Shown here piece after piece: positions 52,749-61,472 of a DNA stretch of 64,000 nt (its first letter is position 1; each line of letters begins with the position of its first letter). Made by a program: the position numbers and the translations under genes. The stretch spans positions 1-64,000 of the forward strand of contig NZ_PNOS01000015.1 of assembly GCF_002869745.1 (NCBI RefSeq), read 5' to 3'. This stretch comes from Oceaniglobus roseus (GTDB lineage: Bacteria > Pseudomonadota > Alphaproteobacteria > Rhodobacterales > Rhodobacteraceae). The notes under the pieces were generated by a model that was given only the letters and a program-made list of their open reading frames with translations, was not told where the DNA came from and did not search any database.

Positions 52749-52766
52749 TTGAAGTCTCCCTGTGGG

Positions 52767-53603
52767 TTATTGACGGGTGGCGAGGCGCCTCTCCAGGGCG
52801 CTGACGCCGAAGGACAGGACCAGCGTCAGGATCAGGTAGACGCCGGCGATGGTGAACCAGATCTCGAAACTCATGAACGTGTCGGAGATGATGTTGCGCC
52901 CGATGGTCGTCAGCTCGGCCACCGCGATGACGCTGACGATGGCCGAGGACTTGATCAGCGCGATGAACTCTCCCGTCATCGGCGGCAGCAAGAAGCGCAC
53001 CGACTGGGGCAGGATGATCCAGCGATAGGCCTGGGCGCGGCTCATCCCGATGGCCGACGCCGCCTCCCACTGGCCCTGCGCCACGGCGTTGATCGCGGCG
53101 CGCAGGATTTCCGAGATCAGCGCGGCGTGGAACACGGCAAGCGTCAGGATCGAGGCCCACCAGCGGTCCAGCCCGAAGATCGGCCCGAGGACGTAGTAGA
53201 ACAGGTAGAGCAGCACGAGGAGCGGGATGTTGCGGATCAGCTCGAGATAGCCGACGGCGACCGCCCGGCCGACGACGAGGCCCGAGAGGCGCAGCAAAGC
53301 GACCAGCAGGCCGAGCGCGACGGCCAGCAGGAAGGACAGGCCCGAGAGCAGCACCGTGGCGCCGAGGCCGAAGAGGATCTCGCCCGGCTGGAAGCCGTCG
53401 TCGGTGAAGCTGCCGAAGTATTTCGGCACCTGATACCATTGCCAGTTGTAGCCCATCCGCTGCGCCCCGGCGTAGGAGGCCCAGACGATCGCCGCGACGA
53501 TGACGAGGTAGAGCGCGACGGCCACGGGCCGCGCGTTCAGCACGCGCTTCGCCGTCCAGGGGCGCTGCGGCGCGGCCGGGCGCCCGGTGTCGGCAAGCGT
53601 CAC
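52767..53603 (-). CDS. Amino-acid-type ABC transporter permease
   Basis: Permease of 278 residues with an N-terminal extension and extra membrane segment (about 30-50). Conserved YLELIRNIPLLVLLYLFYY, SEILRAAINAVAQGQWEAA and ASAIGMSRAQAYRWIILPQ. Start is GTG at 53603, one base after the ATPase stop. Confidence 0.88.
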   Translation of the reverse strand: MTLADTGRPAAPQRPWTAKRVLNARPVAVALYLVIVAAIVWASYAGAQRMGYNWQWYQVPKYFGSFTDDGFQPGEILFGLGATVLLSGLSFLLAVALGLLVALLRLSGLVVGRAVAVGYLELIRNIPLLVLLYLFYYVLGPIFGLDRWWASILTLAVFHAALISEILRAAINAVAQGQWEAASAIGMSRAQAYRWIILPQSVRFLLPPMTGEFIALIKSSAIVSVIAVAELTTIGRNIISDTFMSFEIWFTIAGVYLILTLVLSFGVSALERRLATRQ

Positions 53604-53604
53604 C

Positions 53605-54348
53605 TCAGTGCTCCAGGATCTGGTCGAGGAACAGCTTCGCGCGGGCGCTTTCGGGGGCCGAGAAGAACTTCTCGGGCGGCGCGACTTCCACGATCCGGCC
53701 CTGTTCCATGAACACCATGCGGTCCGCGACCTTCCTCGCGAAGCCCATCTCGTGGGTGACGACGACCATGGTCATGCCGGTCCCCGCAAGCTCCACCATC
53801 ACGTCCAGCACTTCGCCGATCATCTCGGGGTCCAGCGCCGAGGTCGGCTCGTCGAACAGCATCACGCGGGGCTCCATGCAGAGCGCGCGGGCGATGGCGA
53901 CGCGCTGCTGCTGGCCGCCCGACAGCTGCGAGGGGTACTTCCCGGCCTGCTCGGGGATGTGCACGCGGTCGAGGTACTTCCGCGCCGTCGCCTCGGCCTC
54001 GGCCTTCGGCAGCTTCCTGACCTTCATCGGCCCGATGGTCAGGTTCTCCAGCACCGAGAGATGGGGAAACAGGTTGAACTGCTGAAAGACCATCCCGACG
54101 TCCTGGCGCAGCTGGCGGATCTTCGGGCTGTCCGGCACCAGCTCCACCCCCTCGACCGTGAGCCGCCCGGCATCGTGGCTTTCCAACCCGTTGAAGCAGC
54201 GGATCAGCGTCGACTTGCCCGAACCGGAGGGCCCGCAGACCACCACCCGCTCGCCCTGGTGGACCGTCAGGCTGACGTCGCTCAGCGCCTGGAAATCGCC
54301 GAAGAACTTGTCCAGATGCTCGGCCACGATGATCGGCGCCTTCGTCAT
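53605..54348 (-). CDS. Amino-acid-type ABC transporter ATPase
   Basis: GlnQ-type ATPase of 247 residues. Walker [22 protein letters not shown]-loop, [15 protein letters not shown] signature, [15 protein letters not shown] Walker [13 protein letters not shown]-loop. First gene of this transporter; the 126 bp upstream (54349-54474) contain no gene and could hold a promoter. Confidence 0.9.
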   Translation of the reverse strand: MTKAPIIVAEHLDKFFGDFQALSDVSLTVHQGERVVVCGPSGSGKSTLIRCFNGLESHDAGRLTVEGVELVPDSPKIRQLRQDVGMVFQQFNLFPHLSVLENLTIGPMKVRKLPKAEAEATARKYLDRVHIPEQAGKYPSQLSGGQQQRVAIARALCMEPRVMLFDEPTSALDPEMIGEVLDVMVELAGTGMTMVVVTHEMGFARKVADRMVFMEQGRIVEVAPPEKFFSAPESARAKLFLDQILEH

Positions 54349-54474
54349 GTCGTGGTGTCGTCCCCCGCGTTGCCCCGAGCATGATAGGTCGAAGCTGCAG
54401 GATGCAAGGATTTCCGGGGGCGGCGGCTGCCGGGACTGCCGGAAAACCGTCGCGCTGCCCGCATTTCCGGCGTC

Positions 54475-55062
54475 TCAGGCGCCATCGCCCGAGGCATAGT
54501 ATCCGACGACGTCGCCGTCCGTCGTCACCCCGAGCCCGTTCAGCAAGCGGTTGACATAATTGAAGTATCCGGTGATCTGGTTGATCTCCAGGATCTCCCC
54601 GTCGCTCCAGCCCGCCTCGCGCAGCGCCTCGACATCCGCGCGCACCATCGGCCCCGGCGTCAGCGTCAGCTTCGCGGCATAGGCCAGCGCCGCCAGTTCG
54701 GCTCCGGCGAAGGCGTCTTCGGGGCGGCGGGCGGCCAGAGCGGCCTCGACCGCGTCGGCGCGGGCGTCGTCGCCGATCAGGTGGCGGGCGTTGGCCCAGT
54801 GGTTGGCGTGGGAATAGGTGCAGTCGTTCAGCACCGAGACCCAGGAGGCGATGACCTCCTGGAACCACATCGGGATCGTGTTGGCGTCGTCGTGCAGGCA
54901 GGCGCGGTAGAGCTTCACATGGCCGACCATGGTCGAGGGGCGCAGCGAATGGACCCGCATCACGTTGTCGACCGTGCCGTGGGGGGTGCGGGCCAGGTCC
55001 AGCGCGGCGCGCAAGGCGTCGTCGGCCTCGTCGTCCGGGATCATCCGTATCCAGGCAGCCAT
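54475..55062 (-). CDS. Carboxymuconolactone decarboxylase/AhpD-like protein with CxxS
   Basis: Helical AhpD-fold protein of 195 residues similar to 'peroxidase-related' enzymes. The active-site segment reads CTYSH (81-85): the first Cys and the His are kept but the second Cys is Ser. That removes the disulfide-forming pair of true AhpD-type peroxidases. AAGGAC precedes the ATG. It lies between the M29-like gene and the transporter, all on the minus strand. A redox or lactone role in the local pathway is possible. Confidence 0.8.
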   Translation of the reverse strand: MAAWIRMIPDDEADDALRAALDLARTPHGTVDNVMRVHSLRPSTMVGHVKLYRACLHDDANTIPMWFQEVIASWVSVLNDCTYSHANHWANARHLIGDDARADAVEAALAARRPEDAFAGAELAALAYAAKLTLTPGPMVRADVEALREAGWSDGEILEINQITGYFNYVNRLLNGLGVTTDGDVVGYYASGDGA

Positions 55063-55142
55063 GTCGTTCGTCCTTTCGGGAGGGGAGGCGCCGTCATCTC
55101 AGCAGGTTTCGCCGCGGCGGGGAAGGGGGGCGGCGGCGCGCG

Positions 55143-56273
55143 TCACCAGGCCCTTGCGACCGCGTGGGCCGGCTGCATCCTTTCGCCGCGCCGGTCCAGC
55201 CCGATCCGGAAATCGGGCCTGCGGAACAGCGCCGCCATGTCCGGGCAGCGCTCCAGCAGCTCGGCGCCGCCGGGCAGGCGGGCGGGGTGCAGCACGCCGT
55301 CCTCCCAGACCGGAACGCCGTCTATCCACACCGTCGGGTCGATGACGTTCAGGCAGATTTCCCCCGGCGCCTCCGCCCCGCAACTGTGGAAGTGCAGCAC
55401 GCGCGGATTGCCGAAGGCGGATCCGCTCCACTGCTCCATGCGCCCCCGCGCAGGCCAGGGAAAGGCGCAGGCGGGGTGGATGCCCGCGTGCCAGGAGTGG
55501 ATGGCGTTCCGGTCGAGGCCGTAGAGCGCGGCGATCCGGTCGTACTGCCGTTCGGCCCGGTCGACGTCGCCGGGCGTGCCTTCGAACCCGGTCAGCCGCC
55601 CGGCGAGGAACCGCGCGGCGAGGGGGCCTTCGAACCTCACCGTCTGGCGGGGGTAGTACCGCGAGCCGGTGCCGCACAGGAAGCCCGGCAGCGCGATCCG
55701 GCCCGAGAAGCCCGCGGCCGGCACGGGCGAGAAGACCGAGACCGGGAAGCGCCGACAACGCACGTCGCTGGCCGCTGTCGTGGTCGGCGTCGTGTCGGGT
55801 CGGCCGCTGAAATCGGTGCCGCGCGGGCAGGTCACGCGGACCGACCGCGCGGCGCCGAGGTGGCGGTCGATCAGCCTCTTGAGGGCGGAGAAGGCCCGCG
55901 GATCGGCGGTGCCGAAGGCCGAGCCCAGCATGGCCTCGGACAGTGCGAAGCAGACGACGATCCGGCCCTCGGGCAGACCGGCGAAGCGCAGCTGGTCGCC
56001 GAGCCGCGACAGGAACACCGTGATGTCCGCCGCGCGCATCCTGTCGGCAAGCGCCGGGGGCAGGCGGCGGATCTCCGGTGCGAAGCCGGTGTCGAACAGG
56101 TCGACCGTCGCGCCGAGGTCGCGGGCGGCCTTCGCGACGCGGGCGGTGACGCCCGGTTCGAAATAGCCGTGTTCGGGTGGCTCGAAGGCGATCAGCAGCC
56201 GCTCGCCCCGCCGCAGGCCCGCCGCGTGGCGCAGGAGGTTCAGGGCGCCCCTGTCCGCCGGGTCAGATTTCAT
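55143..56273 (-). CDS. Putative M29 aminopeptidase/NicX-like protein
   Basis: Protein of 376 residues, function not recognised with certainty. N-terminal ALNLLRHAAGLRRGERLLIA, DLFDTGFAPE and a central RVTCPRGTDFSGRP resemble the fold of M29 aminopeptidases and the 2,5-dihydroxypyridine dioxygenase NicX. The C-terminal segment has SWHAGIHPACAF and LHFHSCG, but the His-x-Asp metal pair expected near the C-terminus of NicX is not evident. ATG 56273 is preceded by GGAAGG; ATG 56291 is an alternative. Divergent from the LysR gene across a palindromic operator, so probably co-regulated with the oxygenase. Confidence 0.6.
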   Translation of the reverse strand: MKSDPADRGALNLLRHAAGLRRGERLLIAFEPPEHGYFEPGVTARVAKAARDLGATVDLFDTGFAPEIRRLPPALADRMRAADITVFLSRLGDQLRFAGLPEGRIVVCFALSEAMLGSAFGTADPRAFSALKRLIDRHLGAARSVRVTCPRGTDFSGRPDTTPTTTAASDVRCRRFPVSVFSPVPAAGFSGRIALPGFLCGTGSRYYPRQTVRFEGPLAARFLAGRLTGFEGTPGDVDRAERQYDRIAALYGLDRNAIHSWHAGIHPACAFPWPARGRMEQWSGSAFGNPRVLHFHSCGAEAPGEICLNVIDPTVWIDGVPVWEDGVLHPARLPGGAELLERCPDMAALFRRPDFRIGLDRRGERMQPAHAVARAW

Positions 56274-56380
56274 GCCGCGCCTTCCGCCCATGCCGAAAGA
56301 TGCACCCGCCGTGCATCTCATCCCTGTTCAGGGTGCCGCGCCGGATCGCGTCAAACCATTTGAAACCGCTCATGTGCTGC

Positions 56381-56395
56381 ATTAGCCTGGCTAAT
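56381..56395. promoter_or_regulatory. LysR-type operator, perfect inverted repeat
   Basis: ATTAGCC-T-GGCTAAT, a perfect 7+1+7 palindrome fitting the LysR T-N11-A box, ending exactly one base before the lysR ATG. Located in the divergent lysR/M29-like promoter region. Probably the autoregulatory site. Confidence 0.65.
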
Positions 56396-57325
56396 ATGAT
56401 CCGCTCGCTTCCCTTCTCGGCCCTGCGCGCCTTCGAGGTCGTCGTGCGCCTTGGCGGCTTCAGCGCCGCGGCCGACGAGCTCGGCATCAGCCAGAGCGCG
56501 GTGAGCCAGCACGTGAAGGCGCTGGAGGAGTGGCTGGGCCAGGCCCTGCTGACCCGCGGCGCCCGCACCTCGATCCCGACGCGGGAGGGCGAACAGCTGG
56601 CCCGCGCGGTGGCCGAGGGGCTGGGGCGGATCTCGGACACCTGCACCGAGTTGCAGGACCGCCGCCGCGCCGACGACACCGTCACCATCAGCTGCCTGCC
56701 CGGTTTCGCATTCACCTGGCTGTTTCCGCGGCTGCTGCGGTTCGACCTGAACCACCCCGAGGTCATCATCTCGATCACCACCGACACGGGCCGCGCGCCG
56801 TTCTCGCCCGCACAGGCCGACATCGGCATCCGTTACGGGTTCGGCCAGAATCCCGGACTGCATGTCGAGCACCTGATGGGCGAGCAGATCTTCCCGGTCT
56901 GCGCGCCGCATCTGCTCGACGGGCCGCTGCCGGATATCGAGACTTTCCTGGCGGAACACCCGCTGCTTCAGGACGAGCACGGCGATTTCGGCGGCTCGAA
57001 GCCCGACTGGGCCTTCTTTGCCCGCGAATGCGGCATCTCCCTGCCGCCAAGGCTGGCGACGCGGCGCTTCGGTCAGGCGAACATGGTGGTTCAGGCGGCG
57101 GCCGAAGGGCTGGGGATCGCTCTTGGCCGCGGGCCGCTGGTGATCGACGCGCTGACCGACGGGCGGCTGGTGCGCCCCTATCCCCATGTCGTCGCCTCGC
57201 CGCTGTCCTACTGGCTGGTTTGCCAGCCGCTGGCCCAGGACATTCCGAAGTTCCGTCTGTTCATGGACTGGATCAAGCGGGAAGCCCGAAATCAACCCGC
57301 ATTGCCCGAAACCGCGCCGACTTAG
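56396..57325 (+). CDS. LysR-family transcriptional regulator (GcvA-like)
   Basis: Regulator of 309 residues. N-terminal winged helix (about 5-62): LPFSALRAFEVVVRLGGFSA, ADELGISQSAVSQHVKALE. The opening and the VSQHVKALEEWLG helix are of the GcvA/AmpR group. Effector-binding domain from about 95 (TVTISCLPGFAFTWLFPRL). The ATG at 56396 abuts its presumed operator, leaving little room for a ribosome binding site, so translation may be regulated by or weakly started at this ATG. Controls the oxygenase downstream and probably the divergent operon. Confidence 0.88.
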   Translation: MIRSLPFSALRAFEVVVRLGGFSAAADELGISQSAVSQHVKALEEWLGQALLTRGARTSIPTREGEQLARAVAEGLGRISDTCTELQDRRRADDTVTISCLPGFAFTWLFPRLLRFDLNHPEVIISITTDTGRAPFSPAQADIGIRYGFGQNPGLHVEHLMGEQIFPVCAPHLLDGPLPDIETFLAEHPLLQDEHGDFGGSKPDWAFFARECGISLPPRLATRRFGQANMVVQAAAEGLGIALGRGPLVIDALTDGRLVRPYPHVVASPLSYWLVCQPLAQDIPKFRLFMDWIKREARNQPALPETAPT

Positions 57326-57326
57326 T

Positions 57327-57341
57327 ATTAGCTGAGCTTCT
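57327..57341. promoter_or_regulatory. Second LysR half-operator before the oxygenase gene
   Basis: ATTAGC-TGA-GCTTCT shares the left half ATTAGC and the inner GCT of the operator at 56381. It begins two bases after the lysR stop and 27 bp before the oxygenase ATG. Suggests that the oxygenase has its own LysR-responsive promoter. Confidence 0.45.
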
Positions 57342-57367
57342 ACATCTCATAACCGAAGGACTGTGCC

Positions 57368-58402
57368 ATGTTCCTCAGAAACTGCTGGTACGCCGCCGCC
57401 TGGAGCCGCGACATCACCCGTGCCCTGTCGCCCCAGACCTACCTTGGCGAGCGGGTGGTGCTGTTCCGCCGCGAAGACGGCACCCCGGTCGCGCTGGAGG
57501 ATGCCTGCCCGCACCGCAAGCTGCCGCTGTCCGAGGGGCGGCTGATCGGGGACACCGTCGAATGCGGCTATCACGGGCTGACCTTCGACGGCTCCGGCAC
57601 CTGCGTCGCCGCCCCGACCCAGCCCGACGCGATCCCGCGACGGGCGCGTGTGAAGTCCTATCCGGTCGCCGACCGCTACCGGCTGCTCTGGATCTGGATG
57701 GGAGAGCCGGAGCTGGCCGACGAAAGCCTGATCTTCCCGATCGAGAACTTCGACAACCCCGCCTGGGGCTATACCGACGGCGGGGTGATGGACCTGGCCT
57801 GCCACTATCTCTGGGTCTGCGACAACCTGCTGGACCCGAGTCACGTCGCCTGGGTGCACGTCAGCTCGTTCAAGGGGGCCGGGACGGACAATGCGCCGCT
57901 GTCGGTGGAAAGGACCGACCGCGGGGTGATCGTGGGGCGCTGGATCTACGGCCAGCCGCCGTCGCCCTACTATGCGGACCTGCTGAAGTTCGACGGGCCC
58001 TGCGACCGGCTCCAGCACTACGAGATGTGCCTGCCGGGGATCGGGCTGAACAAGTCGGTCTGTACGCCTCCGGGCACCGGCGGGCCGGACATGACGCCGG
58101 TGGCGGAGACCTATGTCAACATCTCCTACAACTTCATGACGCCACTGGACGGGGACAACACCCGGTATTTCTGGTTCCAGCACCGCAACACCGATCCGGA
58201 CGACCGGGCGATTTCCGAGCGGATGAACGCCGGCGCGCGGATGGCCTTCGAGGAGGACCGCGCGGTGCTGGAGAAGGTGCACCAGGGAATGAAGAACCCG
58301 GCGACGCCCGCGCTGGACCTCGGGCTTGACGCGGGGGCGAAGCAGTTCCGCCTGATGCTCGACCGCGCCATCGCGGCGGAGCGGACCAGCACGGTGGTCT
58401 GA
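57368..58402 (+). CDS. Rieske non-heme iron oxygenase (VanA/dicamba-demethylase type)
   Basis: Oxygenase component of 344 residues. Rieske ligands are Cys47/His49 (CPHR) and Cys66/His69 (CGYH). The mononuclear iron site is in DNLLDPSHVAWVH (Asp156 bridging, His159 and His164). Size and the NCWYAAAWS opening match the VanA/DdmC/phthalate type, which demethylates or hydroxylates aromatic or heteroaromatic substrates. No reductase (VanB) lies nearby; the Rieske ferredoxin at 50722 could donate electrons. GAAGGA precedes the ATG. Confidence 0.88.
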   Translation: MFLRNCWYAAAWSRDITRALSPQTYLGERVVLFRREDGTPVALEDACPHRKLPLSEGRLIGDTVECGYHGLTFDGSGTCVAAPTQPDAIPRRARVKSYPVADRYRLLWIWMGEPELADESLIFPIENFDNPAWGYTDGGVMDLACHYLWVCDNLLDPSHVAWVHVSSFKGAGTDNAPLSVERTDRGVIVGRWIYGQPPSPYYADLLKFDGPCDRLQHYEMCLPGIGLNKSVCTPPGTGGPDMTPVAETYVNISYNFMTPLDGDNTRYFWFQHRNTDPDDRAISERMNAGARMAFEEDRAVLEKVHQGMKNPATPALDLGLDAGAKQFRLMLDRAIAAERTSTVV

Positions 58403-58406
58403 GCGG

Positions 58407-59552
58407 TCAGGCCACCTGCACGCCCGCGCACCAGGCGCAGTTCAGCACCGGCAGACCCTCGGCCGTCGAGAAGCGGATGACGTCGGCGCGCAGGCCCACC
58501 TCCAGCCGCCCGCGGTCGGCAAGGCCCGCGGCACGGGCCGGTGTGTCGGTGACGGTGGCCATGCCCTGCGCGAGGTTGCCCCATTCCTCGCCCAGCCGGA
58601 CGGCGGCCAGCAGCAGCCCCGCCGGCACATAGTCGGACGACAGGATGTCGAGCCGCCCCGCCTGCGCGAGTTCCAGCGCCGCGACGTTGCCGGAGTGCGA
58701 GCCGCCGCGGATCAGGTTCGGCGCGCCCATGACGGTCACGATTCCGGCGCCATGGCAGGCCTCGGCCGCGGCGAGGGTGGTCGGAAACTCTGCGATGCTG
58801 ACGCCGTGGCGGTGGCTGGCGGCCACCTGCTCGGGCGTCGTGTCGTCGTGGCTGGCCAGCGCCGCCCCATAGCGCTGCGCCGCCTGCACCACCGCTGCCT
58901 CGTGCGTCGCGCCGAACCGCGACTGGAGCCCGCGCAGGAAGTCGACGTAGGCCTCGAACCCCGCGGGATCGAGCCCGTGCTTGCCGCAGACATAGTCGCG
59001 GTACTTGTCCATGTCGCTGAACTGCCGCTGCCCCGGCGTGTGGTCCATCATCGACACGATGCCGACCCGGTCCTCCGGCCCGAACTCGGCCAGCTCCTCC
59101 TCCAGCGTTTCCGAGCAGATCTCGGCCCGGAGATGGATGTGGTGGCTGATCTTCAGCGCCCCCGCGTCGCGCATCCCCAGGATCTCGTCCGCCATCTGCC
59201 GCGCGTACTTGCCGTAGCGCTTGCCGCTGTCCGAGACGATGGAGCCGACGCGGATCGCGTCGAAGACGGTGGTGATGCCGGTCCCCGCAAGCTCGCGGTC
59301 GTGGGCGACGATGGCGGCGCGGTGGGGCCAGTCCACCTTGGGGCGGGGGGCGAGGTGGCGTTCGAGGTTGTCGGTGTGCAGCTCGACCAGACCCGGCGAC
59401 AGGTAGTCGCCGCCAAGATCCGTCGCACCCTTCGGCACGGCGCCGCCCTGCTCGATCCCGGCGATGCGACCCGCTTTCAGCCGCAGCGCGCCCGTGATCA
59501 CCTCGTCCCTCAGGATCAGGCGGGCGTTGGCGAGGATGGTCTCTTCTGTCAT
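58407..59552 (-). CDS. phnM: PhnM, ribose 1-methylphosphonate 5-triphosphate diphosphatase
   Basis: Amidohydrolase-fold enzyme of the carbon-phosphorus lyase pathway, 381 residues. It removes pyrophosphate from alpha-D-ribose 1-methylphosphonate 5-triphosphate. The metal motif is HTDN (59-62), followed by ISHHIHLRAEI, SMMDHTPGQRQF and ASHDD, all PhnM-specific. Start ATG 59552. It converges on the oxygenase gene (four bases apart) and is divergent from the DUF1045 gene with 34 bp between starts. Confidence 0.95.
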   Translation of the reverse strand: MTEETILANARLILRDEVITGALRLKAGRIAGIEQGGAVPKGATDLGGDYLSPGLVELHTDNLERHLAPRPKVDWPHRAAIVAHDRELAGTGITTVFDAIRVGSIVSDSGKRYGKYARQMADEILGMRDAGALKISHHIHLRAEICSETLEEELAEFGPEDRVGIVSMMDHTPGQRQFSDMDKYRDYVCGKHGLDPAGFEAYVDFLRGLQSRFGATHEAAVVQAAQRYGAALASHDDTTPEQVAASHRHGVSIAEFPTTLAAAEACHGAGIVTVMGAPNLIRGGSHSGNVAALELAQAGRLDILSSDYVPAGLLLAAVRLGEEWGNLAQGMATVTDTPARAAGLADRGRLEVGLRADVIRFSTAEGLPVLNCAWCAGVQVA

Positions 59553-59586
59553 GTCGGTGTCACCGTGTCCGTGCAAGGAAGGGCAG

Positions 59587-60264
59587 ATGTTCAAGCGTTA
59601 CGCGATCTTCTACACCCCGCCCCCGGGGCCCGCCGCCGAATTCGGAGCGGCCTGGCTGGGGTGGGACAGTGCCACGGGACGGCGCGTGGCGCATCCCGAA
59701 ATCCCGGGGCTCGACGTGGCGGCGCTGACCGAGGTGCCGCGCCGCTACGGCTTCCACGGCACGCTGAAGGCGCCGTTCCGGCTGGCCGAGGGGGCGCGCG
59801 AGGCGGAGCTGGTCGAGGCGGTCGCGCGGTTTGCCGAGGCTCATGCCGCCGTCACCCTCGATGGACTGGCCGTTGGTCACGGGCATCGTTTCGTTGCGAT
59901 GCGCCCAGTCGGCGATACAGGCGCGCTGAACCGCCTCGAGGCCGCCATCGTCCGCGCCTTCGATCCCTTCCGCGCGCCCCTCGGCGAGGCCGACATCGCC
60001 CGCCGCCGCCGGGCGGGGCTGAGCGAACGGCAGGACCGGCAGATGCTGGAGTGGGGGTATCCCTACGTCTTCGACGACTTCCACTTCCACCTGACGCTCA
60101 GCGGTCCGGTGGAGGAGGGCGAGGGACGGCACATCGTCGCGGCGCTGGAGCCGCGCCTTCCCGAGACCCTTCGCGGCCCCTTCACGCTCGACGCGATCAC
60201 GCTGATGGGCGAGGACGCGGAGGGGATGTTCCACCAGATCCACCGTCATGCCCTGACCGGGTAG
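59587..60264 (+). CDS. DUF1045 phosphonate-cluster protein (2H phosphoesterase-like)
   Basis: Protein of 225 residues found with phn genes in many alphaproteobacteria. Two HxT motifs, HGT at 57-59 and HLT at 168-170, mark the 2H phosphoesterase fold, suggesting cyclic phosphate or phosphodiester chemistry such as opening of ribose cyclic phosphate. Single gene on the plus strand; its last 19 bp overlap the end of phnN on the other strand. Confidence 0.85.
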   Translation: MFKRYAIFYTPPPGPAAEFGAAWLGWDSATGRRVAHPEIPGLDVAALTEVPRRYGFHGTLKAPFRLAEGAREAELVEAVARFAEAHAAVTLDGLAVGHGHRFVAMRPVGDTGALNRLEAAIVRAFDPFRAPLGEADIARRRRAGLSERQDRQMLEWGYPYVFDDFHFHLTLSGPVEEGEGRHIVAALEPRLPETLRGPFTLDAITLMGEDAEGMFHQIHRHALTG

Positions 60265-60788
60265 AGGCAACGCAGGACCGCCTGCACCGTAGTTTCGATC
60301 GGCCCGCTGTTGTCGATCCGGTGCGCCGCGATGCCCTCGGGAAGGTCCAGCGCGGCCCGGCCAAGCCGCCGCTCGATATCTTCCGCGCATTCGCGGCCGC
60401 GCGCGGAGAGGCGGCGGGCAAGCACCGTGCGGTCCGCCGTCAGCAGGATGACGTCGAGCCGCGGAAACCGCGCCTGCGCCTCGGGCAGCACACGGCGCGA
60501 AAGGTTGACCAGCACGTCGCAGCCCTCGTCCAGCGCATCGGAGATCCCCGCCGGGATGCCGTAGCTCAGACCGTGGGCCTGCCAGGACAGCGCGAAGGCC
60601 CCGGCCTCGGCCCGGCGCCTGAACTCGGCCTCGCCGACCCCCTCGAACATCTCTCCGCCCGCCTCGGCGGGCCGGGTGATGACCCGGCGGGCAAGCCGGA
60701 ACCGGGAATCGCGGGCGGCCAGCGCCTGCATCACCGTGTCCTTGCCGACGCCCGAGGGGCCGACGACGGCGATCACCCGACCGCTCAT
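60246..60788 (-). CDS. phnN: PhnN, ribose 1,5-bisphosphokinase
   Basis: Guanylate-kinase-like enzyme, 180 residues, phosphorylating ribose 1,5-bisphosphate to PRPP. The P-loop GPSGVGKDT is at 10-18; RRVITRPAEAGGE and LSWQAHGLSYGIP are family marks. The start overlaps the phnL stop (ATGA). Convergent and overlapping with the DUF1045 gene. Confidence 0.93.
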   Translation of the reverse strand: MSGRVIAVVGPSGVGKDTVMQALAARDSRFRLARRVITRPAEAGGEMFEGVGEAEFRRRAEAGAFALSWQAHGLSYGIPAGISDALDEGCDVLVNLSRRVLPEAQARFPRLDVILLTADRTVLARRLSARGRECAEDIERRLGRAALDLPEGIAAHRIDNSGPIETTVQAVLRCLYPVRA

Positions 60789-61468
60789 GCCGCGGCCCCG
60801 GGGGTGAAGGTGGTCACGTCGACCTCGCGGTCGCAGATCGCCTCCCGCGCCTCGGCGTCGTGGAAGATGCCGACGATCGCCGCGCCCCGCGCCTTCGCCT
60901 CGCCGATCATCGCCAGCACCGTGGCGCGGTTCAGGGGATCGAGGCTTGCCGTCGGCTCGTCCAGCAGCAGCGCGGGGTAGGGGTGGGCGAAGCCGCGGGC
61001 GATGTTGACCCGCTGCTGCTCGCCCCCCGAGAAGGTCGTGGGACTGAGAGACCAGAGCCGTTCCGGGATGTTCAGCCGGGCCAGCAGCGCCTCGGCCCGC
61101 GCGAGCGCCGCGTCGCGCGCGCTGCCCGTGGCCAGCAGCGGCTCGGCCACCACCTCGCGCGTCGGCACGCGGGGGACGACCCGCAGGAACTGGCTGACAT
61201 AGCCGAGCGTGTGGCGGCGCAGGCGGATGATCTCGCGCGGGGCGGCGGCGGCCACGTCGGTACCGCCGACGAGGATACGGCCCGCGCCCGTCAGGTAGTT
61301 GCCGTAGATCATGCGCATCAACGTCGACTTGCCCGCGCCCGAGGCGCCGACCAGCGCCACGCATTCCCCGGGCGCGACCGAGAGCGAAGCCTCCGCCATC
61401 ACCGGGATCCGCGCCGCGCCCTGGTTGTGCAGCACGAAGGATTTCGAGACGTTTTCGACCGATATCAT
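60785..61468 (-). CDS. phnL: PhnL, carbon-phosphorus lyase ABC-type subunit
   Basis: ABC-ATPase-like protein, 227 residues, part of the C-P lyase machinery rather than a transporter. Walker A GASGAGKST, TLGYVSQFLRVVPRV, signature FSGGEQQRVNIARG and Walker [15 protein letters not shown]. Follows phnK by four bases. Confidence 0.94.
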   Translation of the reverse strand: MISVENVSKSFVLHNQGAARIPVMAEASLSVAPGECVALVGASGAGKSTLMRMIYGNYLTGAGRILVGGTDVAAAAPREIIRLRRHTLGYVSQFLRVVPRVPTREVVAEPLLATGSARDAALARAEALLARLNIPERLWSLSPTTFSGGEQQRVNIARGFAHPYPALLLDEPTASLDPLNRATVLAMIGEAKARGAAIVGIFHDAEAREAICDREVDVTTFTPGAAA

Positions 61469-61472
61469 GGGC

